Shown: positions 1 to 13,088 of the stretch, piece after piece
How the letters are laid out: each line of letters starts with the position of its first letter
Numbering within the stretch: position 1 is the stretch's first letter
NCBI RefSeq assembly: GCF_933775445.1
Contig: NC_065874.1
Coordinates: forward strand, 7,397,001 to 7,461,000
Source: Argentina anserina
Lineage: Eukaryota > Streptophyta > Magnoliopsida > Rosales > Rosaceae
DNA: 64,000 nucleotides
Direction of reading: 5' to 3'
Position numbers and translations under genes: made by a program
Notes under the pieces: model-generated
Told to the model about the DNA's origin: nothing
The model's input: the letters and a program-made list of their open reading frames with translations, nothing else
Databases searched by the model: none

Positions 1-470
1 GCCGGAGACGTGAAGAACAAGTATGGAGGAACCTCTAGTTCTTTAGCCACGTCAATCATCTGAGTGCAAAGTACGTCCACAACTAATGCTGCAAGATTGA
101 CTCTAACCGGGTTGGAGTCTGACTCGGCTTGCAAGGCATCAATGATTGCTTGCTTAACGTGAGGTTTGTAGCTTTCAACAAGGAGAGATGTCAAGGCTTC
201 CATTGATCTGAAACGATCCTCAGGAGGGAGGTCTATGACAGGTAGGTCGATGAACTTGATATTATTAGAACCGTAGGCTTTTGCCCTGGACTTCGCATAT
301 TGGTTAACCATGGGCATATTAGGTGCCGGAATGATGGGGATCATTACTGAAAGTCGACCGTCGCGGTTTGTAATCTGTCGCGCAAACTCGATCATGGGGA
401 CCAAGTGACCGATGCCTGGGCTGGGAATGATCACCACCATTGCTCTTTCTTTAGTGTTTGATCCGGCCAT
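1..470 (-). CDS. UDP-glycosyltransferase, UGT71-like, N-terminal part (3' end outside window)
   Basis: The minus-strand frame is open from an ATG at 470 to the window edge, about 156 residues. It shows the typical N-terminus of plant family-1 glycosyltransferases: a hydrophobic strand followed by PSPGIGHLVPMIEFA, whose His is the expected catalytic base, then an acceptor-pocket region ending in VPPYLFFTSP. The family transfers glucose from UDP-glucose to small phenolics or hormones in the cytosol. The wording of the N-terminus fits the UGT71 group, so flavonoid, phenylpropanoid or ABA-type acceptors are possible; the substrate cannot be told. The donor-binding PSPG box lies outside the window. 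An in-frame ATG ten codons upstream (500) exists, but the ATG at 470 gives a length closer to the family. I see no intron in this part. Confidence 0.88.
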   Translation of the reverse strand, partial: MAGSNTKERAMVVIIPSPGIGHLVPMIEFARQITNRDGRLSVMIPIIPAPNMPMVNQYAKSRAKAYGSNNIKFIDLPVIDLPPEDRFRSMEALTSLLVESYKPHVKQAIIDALQAESDSNPVRVNLAALVVDVLCTQMIDVAKELEVPPYLFFTSP

Positions 471-839
471 CTTTCTCTCTTTTTCAGCTTCGTAAAGCAT
501 GTACTATATGTTCTTAATCATTGGTTCTTCCTTGTGTTTATACGTGCATGTGTCTAATGAAACGTAAATATTAAAATCGGTAACGTTTGTTACTTTAATA
601 TGAAACCGAGAATTTGTGGTTTCTCTTGGCTGACTATTACTAGAGCCATTACGCCCATTAGTTAGATACAAACATAATAATTACCGTTCTTAATTAGCTT
701 GTCGAACAAAAACATGATAGTAACAGTTCATTTTAAGATGAATAATTCAAATATATGGTTAAGCAGCACAGAGGAAAAGATTCAGAGGAAACTTAACGTT
801 TGCTTCTTGATAATTAATGATAAGTAATTAAGGTCATAA
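471..839. other. Intergenic spacer
   Basis: This AT-rich spacer lies between the glucosyltransferase start and the peroxidase stop codon. It must hold the glucosyltransferase promoter and the peroxidase 3' untranslated region. I see no gene or repeat in it. Confidence 0.5.
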
Positions 840-2595
840 TCAATAAGAGTTGACAAAATTGCAATTGGTTCGAATTTCGCCTTCATCTTGGCCGGTGAGG
901 ACTTGAACATTCCCCAGTTTGGCCATGGAAACTCCAAACTGGTGGTAGAAGACTGCGGGCTGGTGAGCCAAAGCAGTGACAAGAGGTGAAGTCCGTGTAT
1001 CAGAATGCAACAATTGATCTGTTTTGAGAAGTCCCATCTTCCTCTGCAGATTTGAGTAGTATGCAGTGTCAAAAGCCTTTGGAGTTGTAGCATCAAGGTC
1101 AACATAGTCTGATCCCCATCTGCATTTTCTTTTCAAGAAGTTCAAGTATTTTTCATCAATGGATGGATCAGAGTTCCCATGTCCATCGAAATTATAGAGC
1201 CTGTTTTGTATGGAAGCACATGAGGACCTTCCTATGGTGTGTGCTCCTGCCAAAGAAGAAAAGGTCGGTTATTTTTTTAGGAATTTATGATATCCTCAAA
1301 GACTAATATGTTATATGTTTCCAACGGTCGATATGAATGGTTTTCAAGAAAAGTTCAAAACATATATAGTCACTTTGATCAAACAGTACACTAGATCAAA
1401 TCATAGTAAGGATTAGTAGAATCAATTACCAGATAGAACCACCAAGTCAAGCACATTCAAGCCCTGAGATTGGAATAACTCAACTAAAGCGGTAATGTTC
1501 TCATGACCCATTGGCACCCCTTCAGCTTCCTTCGCAATCGAAACTCGACCATCTTTCCGACCATAGGGGACCATCCAGTATGGACCTCCGATCATGACAG
1601 TGGCATCTCTTGTAGCTGCTGTCAAGATATCTGCACAAGATACTACTTTGGGGCACTTCTTCTCGACCTCTGCTTTGATATCATCTATTACTTCAAAACC
1701 TCTCAGTGTCTTACTGACCAAGGCACTCCTTTCACTTTCCTCATGGTCTAATAAGATGGAGGCATCACATCCCTGCATATGTATATAAATATAATATTTC
1801 AAAAACAGAAACTAAGGTCGGAATGTACAAAAGCTTACAAAACTAGTATTTCATACATACAAATTAAAATCACGTTAAATTTTAGGCTGCCAACTTAAAA
1901 ACAGTTTGGGAAGAAAGACTCGCATATATAGTGAAATACCTATTTTTTCCAACACCTAAAGTTATCGATGTGGGATTGATTTCATTTTTCAACACATATA
2001 TACAGACACTCCTATATAACCATACAGCACCACATGCATATATGAATGTGTTTGTACATTGAAATTAGGCAATGCGATAAAATGAATTGTCCTCAGTCAA
2101 CTTCTGATACCATGTAAAAAATCTAGGCACTCAACTAAAGACTAATTGGCAACAACAGGTTCTCGGAGATTAGAACATCTCTAACTTTGAATAGTTTAGG
2201 TCAACAAGATTCTAGTGCTAATGTAGTATCTATGATACACTATCAAATAGCGTGAAGTAAATAAATCTTACCCTGACGGCACAGTCGTGGAAGTGCAATC
2301 TCATGAGACTTGCAGCTACGCTGTAGTCCTGCTTAAGCCATTGCCTCATTTTCTCATTGATAATGCGCTCAAGATCTGGACAACTCCTGTGGTAGTGAGA
2401 AAATGAGAGAAAATCGCCAAAGGGCAAGTTCTCTGAAAGGGTTGGAACCTTTAGAGGTGTGGCACCCTTCCAGTGTTCAGGTGATTCATCATCGTCGTCG
2501 TAATGGTGGTGATCATCTGCTGGGTATGATAAGGTTGGACTCAATTGAATAACAACGAGGAGGACAAAGAGAAAAGAAACTAAGCGGGGATTCAT
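840..2595 (-). CDS. Class III secretory peroxidase (3 exons)
   Basis: Exons are 2595-2272, 1772-1430 and 1246-840, with GT-AG introns, and encode 357 residues. The family uses H2O2 to oxidise phenolics in the cell wall or vacuole. Visible hallmarks are a signal peptide (about residues 1-23), the distal haem motif RLHFHDC with catalytic Arg and His, the calcium and structure motif GCDASILL, VVSCADIL, the proximal haem ligand in SGAHTIG, and eight cysteines for four disulfides. Introns fall before GCDAS and inside SGAHTIG, two of the conserved class III positions. The third usual intron is absent. Just after the signal peptide is an unusual His/Asp-rich stretch (DDHHHYDDDDE), and the motif after HDC reads AVR instead of the usual FV(Q/N). 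It may belong near Arabidopsis PER7, but that is tentative. An in-frame ATG at 2613 would add six residues. Confidence 0.93.
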
Positions 2596-2613
2596 GATGA
2601 TATCAGATACCAA

Positions 2614-5600
2614 GTGAATTTCTATGCACAGAAGGGGAGACTGCGCAAGTTAATTTCTGCTTCCAATGAAGAAGTGTTGACAAGCTTTGATTTATATATT
2701 GCAAGCTATTGGAGTTGATTATTGATTCGTTGAGGACTACGTGGGAAGCACACCGAGCTAAAACGAGATGACATGCCGGCATGTAGAGCTTGAGAATTAT
2801 TCCTGAAATTATTATACAAAATCTAATAGATTGATCTTCATTACTAAACTACTATATTTAATCGTACATGTTTGGCCCCATAAGGATTTATTGGTTCTAT
2901 TAAATTTTCCTACATTAATTTAAGAATGTCAAACTTCAATTTCAACTGGTTTCGCTTTGGTATCTATTGCATGTTTGATCTTCTATTATAACTGGAAGGA
3001 ACTCTCAAAATTTGACAAAGTTCATCAACTTCTTTGGAGAACGGTGAGGTACATATATTGTAACATTGTCTTCGATTTAAGTTTGAAATCACTACTCTTG
3101 GATTCTTTGGATCCGTACTTGCATCTATTTCATACTTCATACACTCAATGTGTATGTGTGAATTTGTATCGATCAAATTCAAATAGCACGAGATCGAGGA
3201 AGTTGTATGCTGCTAATAGTGGTGTTTATAACGTATTGCATAAGTTTCATTCTAGGTTGATGCCAAGACGAGTTAGTGTCTAAAGGTTACAATAACGTGA
3301 ACATATGTCGTCCAAAACATGTCCACAAATAGTTCAAGGATACTATCTGAATTAAGCCAATCGTGGAAACTTAATTGGGCCGATTATCCGGTCACTTGGA
3401 TCAAGAGAATTTCAACAACAAAAAAACTTGGATCCGAAGTTCAAAACTTAATCAGCCCGAAGTGGACGTTCAGGCATAATCGGAAAATTTCAACCACCAA
3501 AACAACGGCCACCTACCCAGTTTTGATTTCGGAAGTTCTGAACAGAAATGTTATCAGGGATGACGAAGGTTTGCCTATATTAAAAGTAAAAGAAGGAAGA
3601 GGACCAAAAATTGAAGTTGGTGATGGCGCATGCTCTGGTTAGCTCTTTCCCAAAATGGCACAGATCAAAAGCATTTGGTCCATCAGCTCCATAATCGATC
3701 AACGCTTCTAAGCTTGTGTTTCAATTGACCTACTCGACCGTCAAGTCGTCATGTAAATCTCTATACGTTTAATAGAGTCACTGCTTCTGCCACAAAGATT
3801 TACTACTAGTGCAAATATTACTACATAGCTAGCCATGTGATATATACGAAAATATCGAAGATAATAATCTCAAGATGTTGACCACTCTGTGAATTGAGAC
3901 AATAATTGGCATGATGCAAGAACCAAAAGTCTATGTATTTCAATCTTTTAAATAATTGTGTGAAGGAATAATTGTAATAACATTTTGGCAGTGAGAAATG
4001 TTGGCCGATCTCTCGTAGCTGTACCTGCATGGCTGCATCATGCAAGTTCACACGCACTTCTCATATATTTGTTCTATAGCTAACAGTTTATCTCAATTTA
4101 CACACATATTTCATATGTATGTTTGGCAAATAGGTCTGCCATGATGCGAACATTATATAAAAAAAAAACTGCTTGTCAAACGTGAAAGTCGAAGTATATA
4201 TTTTAATAACAAAGAAAATCATTCATCTCAACCAAAAAAAAAAAACAAAGAAGAATCATAATTAGCTAATTGAATAGATTTTTATCAAGATACTTCCCAA
4301 AAAATTCAAACGGGTATATAATATAAGAATTTTTTTAATAGAATGGGTATATAAGATTTGAGACTAGAGTATTCTGATAATTTCAAACGGGATATCAGAA
4401 AGCTGGTACAACTCACATAATTTCTCAGACAAAATTCAATTAGTTATAGTTAAATTTAGAAGTTCATATATATACAATCTCATTCACACTGTCAGTAGCT
4501 GACCATAAATTCATGCTCAACCACCATTAGATGTAAATCCAAAACTGAGGAGAATCTTTTTAAAATTGAGTTATTTTGTTTTCAACTCTTGGATTTACAT
4601 CTAATGGTAGTTGAACATGAATATATTGACAATTACTGACCGTGTGAACAAGATTGCATATATATATATATATATATGAATTCGAATTAGAAATTTAGAA
4701 GTCAATAAACCGTTTGTCAAATAATTGTGAAGGATATGTTGTGAACAGGGTGTGATGGCTTTAAGAGTTTAAGTACTTTTTTAAGAATGATCTTCTCTGT
4801 CCTATTCTCTTGGATAAGCACATATATGCATCTAAGTTCTACAAAATATGTCATCATTTTTGTAATGTTTAACAACTCATTCCTTCCTCCTATCTTTCAC
4901 CACGCGGTCGTGATTCTAACGTATATATCAGAGTATGACTTACTTGGTATAATTAAACTACTTAAAATGATTATGTATTCATATGTGGGGAATCTATATT
5001 TGGTTGCATTCAAATGCAAGCTTGCTAGTTTAATTAGATAATGGCTAGTGATTTAATTGATTAAAAGTTAATATTATTCCCTGATGTATATTTTCATTTT
5101 ATTATTTTTGTATGTATTACCTCAGCACACTACACGGATGGTCATGCATGAACATGAACATTTGATTGACAAATCAAGGAGCTAGATTGGTAGCTACTAT
5201 TGCATTAACGGATATTCAATAAGCAAGAAAACGACCGTGATCGACTATTCTTTATGTAGCGACATGCATGCAATTATTATAACTTTTCAGAAACGAGCTC
5301 GATCATAGTTCATAGACATAGATCAGCGATCACATGTCCTGGACCATTTACAGTGCATAGTATTAAACAATCGCTACGATCGTATCTAGATTAATCACCG
5401 TATTAAGATACTGAATTAACTGCACTGGTTGCCGATTCGAGAGACAAAGAACCCTAGCCATCATACACGTATTGTATGTCTCCACTTGTTCGTGATCAGA
5501 AGTTCAGAACCATGCATGTTTAGATACCATTACTGCATGCGATGAGAGAATAAGTACGACATTAATGTTGTCAAACAAATTAGGAGTGATTGATGTACAG

Positions 5601-7200
5601 TACTTAAACTCGAACCTCACACGTCGAGATACTAGGAGGGATATGATACTAGGTCGCATAAAGTATACATGTACTATTATACTATGAGCTAGCTATCAGA
5701 TCTTTCCGAGGGCTTGGTTGGGGGTAAACATACTGAGGGGAAAGGTTCAATTCACATGGTTCCCCCGATCGATCCGTCAGAGGTTCACATGGTGTTATAG
5801 ACATGCAGAGGCTGAAAATCCTGAAATCTCTGATGTATAGGAATATGCATGGGGGCTTAATAGTTAATTGTCTAGCACTCTAGATGAACTATCTCTCGGA
5901 GCTTAATAGTTAATTGTCATGTACGAGTTAATTCACTACCGCTTGCTCCATTATTGTTGCTAGGTTTTTCACTTCTCACCAACTTCCTGTGTTGGGAAAG
6001 AAATATAGGATTGAGCGGTTGGTTACCAAACAAAAACAACAAAAGCCATTGTAATTTACTTGCTCATATTAACTGCTCTATATATACGCACACGTATAAA
6101 ACTTCCTGCATAAATTTGGTATCCATCAACTTTGATTGGAGTTGTATATAATGTAGAAGAACGGATATGGCGTACTTAGAAGAAGACCAGTCCGACTGAT
6201 AATGAGATGTGTCGATGTTGAATAAAGGAGACATGTATATTCAATTACTGTAGTAAGATAATGATAAGATGTTTCATTAGTCAATTAGGTGCAAAAAAAA
6301 AAAGGAACAAATTAAATTACAAGGACCCCATATAGATTATATATAACTACACGAATTATGAAATATATTAGCAGCTTGACCATATAATTTGATGAAGCAG
6401 GTTGGAGTTCATTTGTTTGCATGCACAAATTAATTGATGTATGTAATGTGTTGATTAAGATTTAACAAAGCTTTGCATAATTGAGTGGGGCAAAGATATA
6501 ATACTCTTAACTTGGAGTAACACATAGGGTTATCATGCAAACCAAGCTTATCAAAACAACTACGAACCTCCACAAACGGACATGAGGATTCGGTAGCTCA
6601 AACTCGACAGACCATCACATAAACTATTAAGTACTTCACTTTTTCAAAGGGTATGATACATTAAGCCCCAAGCAAAGATATGTTACAAAGAGATATTCGA
6701 TTAATTTAATTGAAGGAATCACATTAGTTTTCCTTCCGGGCGCATTTGTTGAATAATGCAAGCATGTCCTCTACTTAAATTTGCCTCTTATAATGTGTTT
6801 TTTTATGAAAGTAAATTTTTTGACCACTATTTTTATATCTATCTTTTTAAACTCATGACATAATCGGTAAATTTCTTTTTCTCTCATAATGTGGTTGAGA
6901 GTCAAGATTTAGATAACTTTGATTGTTAATATATAACTTGTCTAGTACATATTTAGCCCACCACCAAGCACAAGTATGAACGTAAGATAGTTAATTTTGT
7001 ACTACTAAGTTATGTCATATACACTCTAATACTACTCTCATAGAATCATACACAGTATGTAATCGCGAAAATTGGCATTAAAATTGTGATCGTGATCTTT
7101 ATTCTTAATATGTGATTGGAAATCATATATTAGGCAATTCAGAAGGACTTAGTTGGGTTACGTGGGGAATGACGGGTTTGGGGGACTACTCTGTTTGACT
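2614..7200. other. Long gene-free spacer with foldback element
   Basis: This AT-rich DNA holds no open frame with a recognisable domain. The frames at about 2957-3283 and 3319-3642 show no family signature or codon pattern I can support. The only clear structure is the foldback at 4445-4695. The last kilobase is probably distal promoter of the receptor kinase downstream. Confidence 0.6.
4445..4695. repeat. Foldback (MITE-like) inverted repeat
   Basis: The segment is close to a full palindrome. The arm at about 4471-4543 pairs with the arm at about 4589-4665 with only scattered mismatches, leaving a loop of roughly 45 bases. The core of both arms contains ATTAGATGTAAATCC or its complement. 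The right arm runs into an (AT)n tract at 4657-4678. There is no coding capacity. I could not identify a target duplication, so the element class is open. Confidence 0.7.
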
Positions 7201-7999
7201 CTGTAAAGCTTTGTTCATTCATTCCAATTGTTGAACTGTTCATACATTTAAAACGGAAATTCAACCGCTCACTTTCACAGTAGGGTCTTCTTCATATCTG
7301 AACCAAAACACCCAAATTCGTAAACCCACGGCAATCGTCCCCTGTCGGTCACCCAACTACTGTATCTTCTCCATGTAAGCCATTCCAGCAGTCCCATATC
7401 TTCTTTAACTTCACATTCAATCACCCACGAAACCCAGCTCACTCCCTATGTGTGTGTCTCCCTCTATTTTCACTACAAGTTTTGTTGCCTTTCTTATTCT
7501 CTGACCTTTCTTGTACCTGTTCTCATTCCCTTCCCATTCCTTGATCTTAAAAAAACCAATTTCTTCTCTGACCCAGTTTGACCTTCATCTCTATCTCTTC
7601 ATTTAAAACCACACTCTTGTTTATAGGTTTGCTCTTAAAAATGGGCAGTATTGCAGACTACAGCTGACAAAACTTGTGGCCTCATTGATATGGTTGTTCA
7701 ATTTCTAGTCTTATCTCTTGAAATCACCAAACCCCTCAAGTTACCAATGCATGCAATTACGACCTTTTATATTTGTACACCTCTTCAAGAGCCATATATA
7801 GCTTCTCAATGCATGCACCCTCTTCTCAAAACCCAAGATCAACATTCAACCACCATTTCCACCACCCCAGTATTTATTACTGCCTTCAATTCCCTCATCA
7901 TCCTTAACCCTTTGATCTACTGTTGATATTTTGATCCATTCCTGTATATGAATGAAACAGTTGCCCTGTTTGTTACTCTGTTTTGAATGAAACAGAGCA
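7201..7999 (+). promoter_or_regulatory. Promoter/5' leader of the receptor kinase, with upstream ATGs
   Basis: This region is pyrimidine-rich and lies directly before the receptor-kinase start. It contains upstream ATGs at 7641 (8 codons), 7690 (78 codons, ends 7926), 7949 (12 codons) and 7987. The last is out of frame and overlaps the main ATG at 8000. Whether they lie in the mRNA depends on the transcription start, which I cannot see. Confidence 0.45.
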
Positions 8000-10900
8000 A
8001 TGGCTGCAACAACAACAACAACAAAGATGTCCTCTTTGCCACTTTTTCTCATTCTTCTTGTCATTTCTTCTACTTTTGTCGTGGCAGAGCTCGATGGCCA
8101 TACGACTCTTAAGGTACTTTTGGAAGTGAAGAAGTCGTTTCTGAAAGACCCAATATCCGAAACAGCCCTGCATGGATGGTCTGAAAGCAACCCAAATTTC
8201 TGTACTTGGAGAGGAGTGACATGCGGGCCTGACTCGTTCGGTGACTCGGTCCAAGTGACCGGACTCAACCTCTCCGATTCGTCGCTCGGCGGGTCAATAT
8301 CTCCCCAACTCGGTGGTTTGAAGTACCTGCTCCACCTCGATCTCTCTTCTAACGGCCTCACGGGTCCCATCCCACCAGCCCTCTCAAACCTCTCTTCCTT
8401 GGAATCGTTGCTCCTCTTTTCGAATCAACTCGGTGGCCCCATCCCGAGTGAACTCGGCTTGCTCACGAGTCTCCGAGTCATGAGAATCGGTGACAATGAG
8501 CTAACCGGGTCCATTCCGGCCTCATTTGGTTACCTTGTGAATTTGGTCACTCTTGGGCTTGCTTCATGTGGTCTCGACGGGCCAATACCACCCCAGCTCG
8601 GCCGGCTCGATCAGTTGGAGGATCTAATCCTCCAGCTGAACCAACTTGAGGGTCCAATCCCGATCGAGCTGGGAAACTGTTCTAGCCTCACTGTGTTCAC
8701 AGCTGCTGAAAATAAACTCAACGGTTCGATTCCCAAGGAATTAGGCCAGCTCAGTAATCTGCAGCTACTCAATTTGGTCAACAACAGCCTCTCCGGCGAA
8801 ATACCGAGTGAACTCGGTGGGATGAGTCAACTTGGGTACCTGAATTTGATGGGGAACCAGCTTGAGGGTGCAATACCCAAGTCCTTGGCTCAGTTGGGCA
8901 ATCTTCAGAACCTTGATTTATCCAGAAACAGGCTCACAGGAGGAATCCCAGAGGAACTAGGTAACATGGGTCAGCTGGTTTACTTGGTTTTGTCCAACAA
9001 CAATCTCTCTGGTGTTATACCAAAGACTATATGCTCCAATGCAACAAGTTTGGAGCACTTGATGATATCGGATTCTCAAATTTTCGGCGAAATCCCAGCT
9101 GAACTGAGTCAGTGTCAATCCCTGAAGCAACTTGACTTGTCCAACAATTCAATGAATGGATCAATTCCACTTGAGCTTTATAGCTTGGTGGAGTTAACTG
9201 ACCTCTTGCTCCACAACAACAGCTTGGTTGGTTCAATTTCTCCTTATATAGGCAACCTCAGCAATCTTCAGAGTCTTGTCTTGTATCACAACAATTTGCA
9301 GGGTCCTCTTCCGAAGGAGATTGGTATGCTTGGGCAGCTTGAGCTTTTGTATCTCTATGATAACCAGCTAAGTGGTGAAATCCCAATTGAGATTGGGAAC
9401 TGTTTGAGTTTGCAGATGATTGATTTCTTTGGGAATAAATTCAGTGGAGAGATTCCAGTCACTATTGGGAGGCTCAAGGAGTTAAACTTCCTTCATATCA
9501 GGCAAAATGAGCTAGTTGGTGAGCTTCCTGCCACATTTGGAAATTGTCATAAGCTAACTATCCTGGACTTGGCGGATAATCATTTGTCTGGTGGCATTCC
9601 TATTACATTTGGGGCTCTTCAAGCAATGGAGCAGTTCATGCTATACAACAATTCACTTGAAGGTAATCTCCCTGAAACATTGGTTAATATGGTGAATTTG
9701 ACTAGAGTGAATCTGTCGAATAACAAATTGAATGGAAGCATTGCTGCATTGTGTAGCTCAAATTCATTCCTTTCTTTTGATGTCACTAAAAATGCATTTG
9801 ATGGTGAGATTCCTTCTCATCTCGGAAATTCAACCTCCCTTGAGAGGCTGAGATTGGGGAACAACCATTTTACGGGTCCAATTCCGGTGACATTGGGAAA
9901 AATCAGTGAGCTATCACTTTTAGATGTGTCTTGGAATTCACTTACAGGAGTCATCCCAGTTGAGCTTTCATCCTGCAAGAAATTGTCCCATTTTGATTTG
10001 AACAACAACCTTCTGTCGGGCACCATTCCAATGTGGCTTGGAAGCTTGCCTCAGCTAGGAGAGTTGAAGCTTTCCTCGAATCGTTTTACAGGGCCCTTAC
10101 CCCAAGAGTTGTTCAATTGCTCTAAACTGCTAGTGCTTTCTTTGGATGACAACATTCTCAATGGAACCCTTCCTGCTGAAATTGGTAACTTGGAATCTCT
10201 TAATGTCCTAAACCTCGACAGCAACCAATTCTTGGGACCAATCCCTCCAGCCATTGGCAAGCTAGGCAACCTCTATGAGCTTCGCCTATCACAAAACAAC
10301 TTTGATGGTGGCATACCCTATGAGCTTGGACAACTCCAAAATCTTCAGAGCATGTTAGACCTCAGTTCCAATAAACTGAGTGGTCACATCCCAGCCTCTA
10401 TTGGGACACTCTCAAAACTTGAGGCGCTTGATCTATCTCACAATCAACTTACTGGAGAAGTCCCCTCTACAATTGGTGCGATGAGTAGTTTGGGAAAGCT
10501 TAATCTCACTTACAACAATCTGGCAGGAAAATTGAGCAAGCAACTCTCACATTGGCCAGCCGAGGCCTTTGCAGGAAATATACACCTTTGTGGCAACCCT
10601 CTTGGTAGCTGCAATGGCAGCAAGAACCAGTCAGGCCCAAATGAAGTGACTGTGGTAGTCATTTCTGCATTATGCACTTTAGCTGCAATTGCCTTGCTAA
10701 TATTTGGAGCTGCTTCTTTCTTGAAACACAAGCGAGAAGCATTTAGAAAAGCGAGTGAAGTGAATTACGTTTACTCATCGAGTTCTTCTCATGCTAAGCG
10801 CAGACTGCTATTTTCAAATGGTTCTGTCAAGCCAGATTTCAAGTGGAAAGACATCATGGATGCCACCAACAATCTAAGCAAAGAGTTTGTCATCGGAGCA

Positions 10901-11900
10901 GGAGGTTCCGGAGTAGTCTACAGAGCTGAATTATCTACTGGTGAAACTGTAGCAGTGAAGAAGATTTTGTATAAGGATGACCTTATGTCAAATAAAAGCT
11001 TCACAAGGGAGATTAAGACGCTCGGGAGGATAAGGCACAGGCACTTGGTGAAGCTAATGGGGTATTGTAGCAACAAAGGAGCAGGCTCCAATCTGTTGAT
11101 CTATGAGTACATGGAGAATGGAAGCGTTTGGGATTGGATACACCAAGACCAACTTACCAGTAAGAAGAAGAGCCTGGATTGGGAAGCACGGTTGAAGATT
11201 GCAGTTGGCTTAGCTCAAGGAGTGGAATATCTTCATCATGATTGTGTCCCAAAGATTATTCACAGGGACATTAAATCCAGCAATGTCTTGCTAGACTCGA
11301 AAATGGAAGCACATCTAGGGGACTTTGGCCTTGCCAAGACAATGAACGAGAATTTCGAGTCTAACACAGAATCAAATACATGGTTTGCTGGATCCTATGG
11401 TTACATAGCACCAGGTACTAAACGTTTTTGCTTTGGATTATACTTGTTTCTGATAATTTCATATGGGTTCCTAACAAATTCTTATGATTTCAGAGTATGC
11501 ATATTCGCTCAAGGCAACAGAAAAGAGTGATGTCTACAGCATGGGCATTGTGTTAATGGAGCTCGTCAGCGGAAAAATGCCAACAGATGCATCTTTTGGA
11601 GTGGAGATGGACATGGTGAGATGGGTGGAAACACATACTGAAATGCAAGATCATGCTCGTGAGAAGTTGATAGACCCTGTGCTGAAACCACTCTTATCTG
11701 GGGAAGAATGTGCAGCATTCCAAGTGCTGGATATAGCACTGCAGTGTACAAAAACTAGCCCCGCAGAGAGGCCTTCATCAAGGGAAGCTTGTGATCAGCT
11801 ATTACATGTTTTTAATCATAGGGTGGTGGAGTTTGATAAGATGAATGTAGATAAAGTCAGACATGGGAGTAAGTACACAGGGGTTGTAGTTTATGGCTAG
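8000..11900 (+). CDS. GSO1: LRR receptor-like kinase, GSO1/SGN3-like
   Basis: Two exons (8000-11414 and 11494-11900; 79-bp intron) encode 1273 residues, matching the roughly 1250-residue GASSHO receptors. Order: signal peptide (1-30), N-terminal LRR cap with paired cysteines (CTWRGVTC, about residue 70), around 30 plant-type LRRs of 24 residues (pattern LxGxIPxxLGxLxxL), a transmembrane helix at about 884-909, then a kinase domain. The kinase has the glycine loop GAGGSGVVYR, the VAVKK lysine, HRDIKSSN (RD type, about 1088), DFGLA, and APEYAYSLKATEKSDVYSMG across the intron. Known GSO1/GSO2 receptors at the plasma membrane bind sulfated CIF and TWS peptides and guide Casparian strip and embryonic cuticle formation. 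The function here is inferred from architecture. The intron inside the APE region of the kinase is a usual position in this subfamily. A GSO2 orthologue is the main alternative. Confidence 0.93.
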
Positions 11901-13088
11901 CAACTACCTTGCATTGCTGAAGCCATTTGTAAGCAGCTAGAATAGGGTCTCTTGAGGCAAATGTCAATGGCATTGTTTTATAAGAGTTCATTATAATCTA
12001 TGAATTGATGGTTTATTTTTTTCACCAGAAGTGTATTTTGCAATCAGTCTTTCCAACATTTTAGTGTTTCTCCTCAAATATTGTTCTTCAAAAGAAAGAA
12101 AGAAAAAATCTATATCTCCACTCAAGAAATCAAAGCCAAAGATTGACTACTATAATAGTATAATTTACAATTGGTGATCAAGAAAATAAAAGACATCAAA
12201 GGAAAAGGAAGAAAAAGTAGCTGCTGCAGATCCAGTAACCTAATAGCACAAAAACCCCAAAGGTGAAGGCTTGGGGAGTTGGTACCTTTTCCTTGCCAAT
12301 TAAGCTTTAACAAACTATGCAGTTGGTCAAACTGCTTCTGAGAGCTCTTACTAAAACTTTATGTTACATACTTTGCTGATGGATTATAGGAACTACTGAA
12401 ATATCAGAGCCTGGCCTGACTAAACCACTTCACAAACAGATACCTGACGCACCCACCTCACAAAAGAAGGGGAAAAAAACCTGTAGCTAATGACTTAGAG
12501 ATGCTTCCTTCATTTTAAATTTAATCCATGTATGGTTACCATATGCTGTAACACTTCAATACCAACACTGAATTCACAACTTCTGGGTACATAAGCAGAT
12601 GATTCTATCTACATAACTTTCATATTTTTATGGCAGGATCCGCTATAAAATTAATTTCATACATATCAATACCAAAACCTCTCCGTTACTTAAACACCAT
12701 CTTTACTGATTCATTTACTTCTAAACCTAGTTTGTAACACTTGAGCACCATCATCCGACTTTCTTATTTATAGATATGAAATATAACTAAACTTCTAATA
12801 GCTACTTGAGCTATGCACATTTGAACACAATTTGGCAATAGCTTTGTTCATTAAGTAATATCCTGCTGGGAGAACTAATGAATCAATCCGTTTATTAATA
12901 ATGCACAAGGCAGTGCGTTCATTCTTTGCAATCTCAAGAATAACAAAGCTTATGCATCTCAAAACAATCAGGGAAGTTTTCAACTTGTAAACATATCAAC
13001 ATTACAGAGAAAGCAAAAAAGTGCCTGCAACTTGAGGGTCCAAAGGTATCTCAGGACTGGAACATGCTGCAACAACCCCAACTGCAAG
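11901..13088. other. Convergent 3' region between two genes
   Basis: The first few hundred bases are the likely 3' untranslated region of the receptor kinase, and the last 80 or so that of the minus-strand small gene. Between them I see only AT-rich DNA without a supported gene. Confidence 0.5.

Noticed and set aside
3319..3642. Plus-strand frame of 107 codons
   Set aside because: No recognisable domain, no splice partners and no similarity between its parts beyond weak chance repeats.
7846..8370. Open frame on the minus strand across the receptor-kinase start
   Set aside because: It is a shadow of the signal-peptide and first LRR coding sequence and has no domain of its own.
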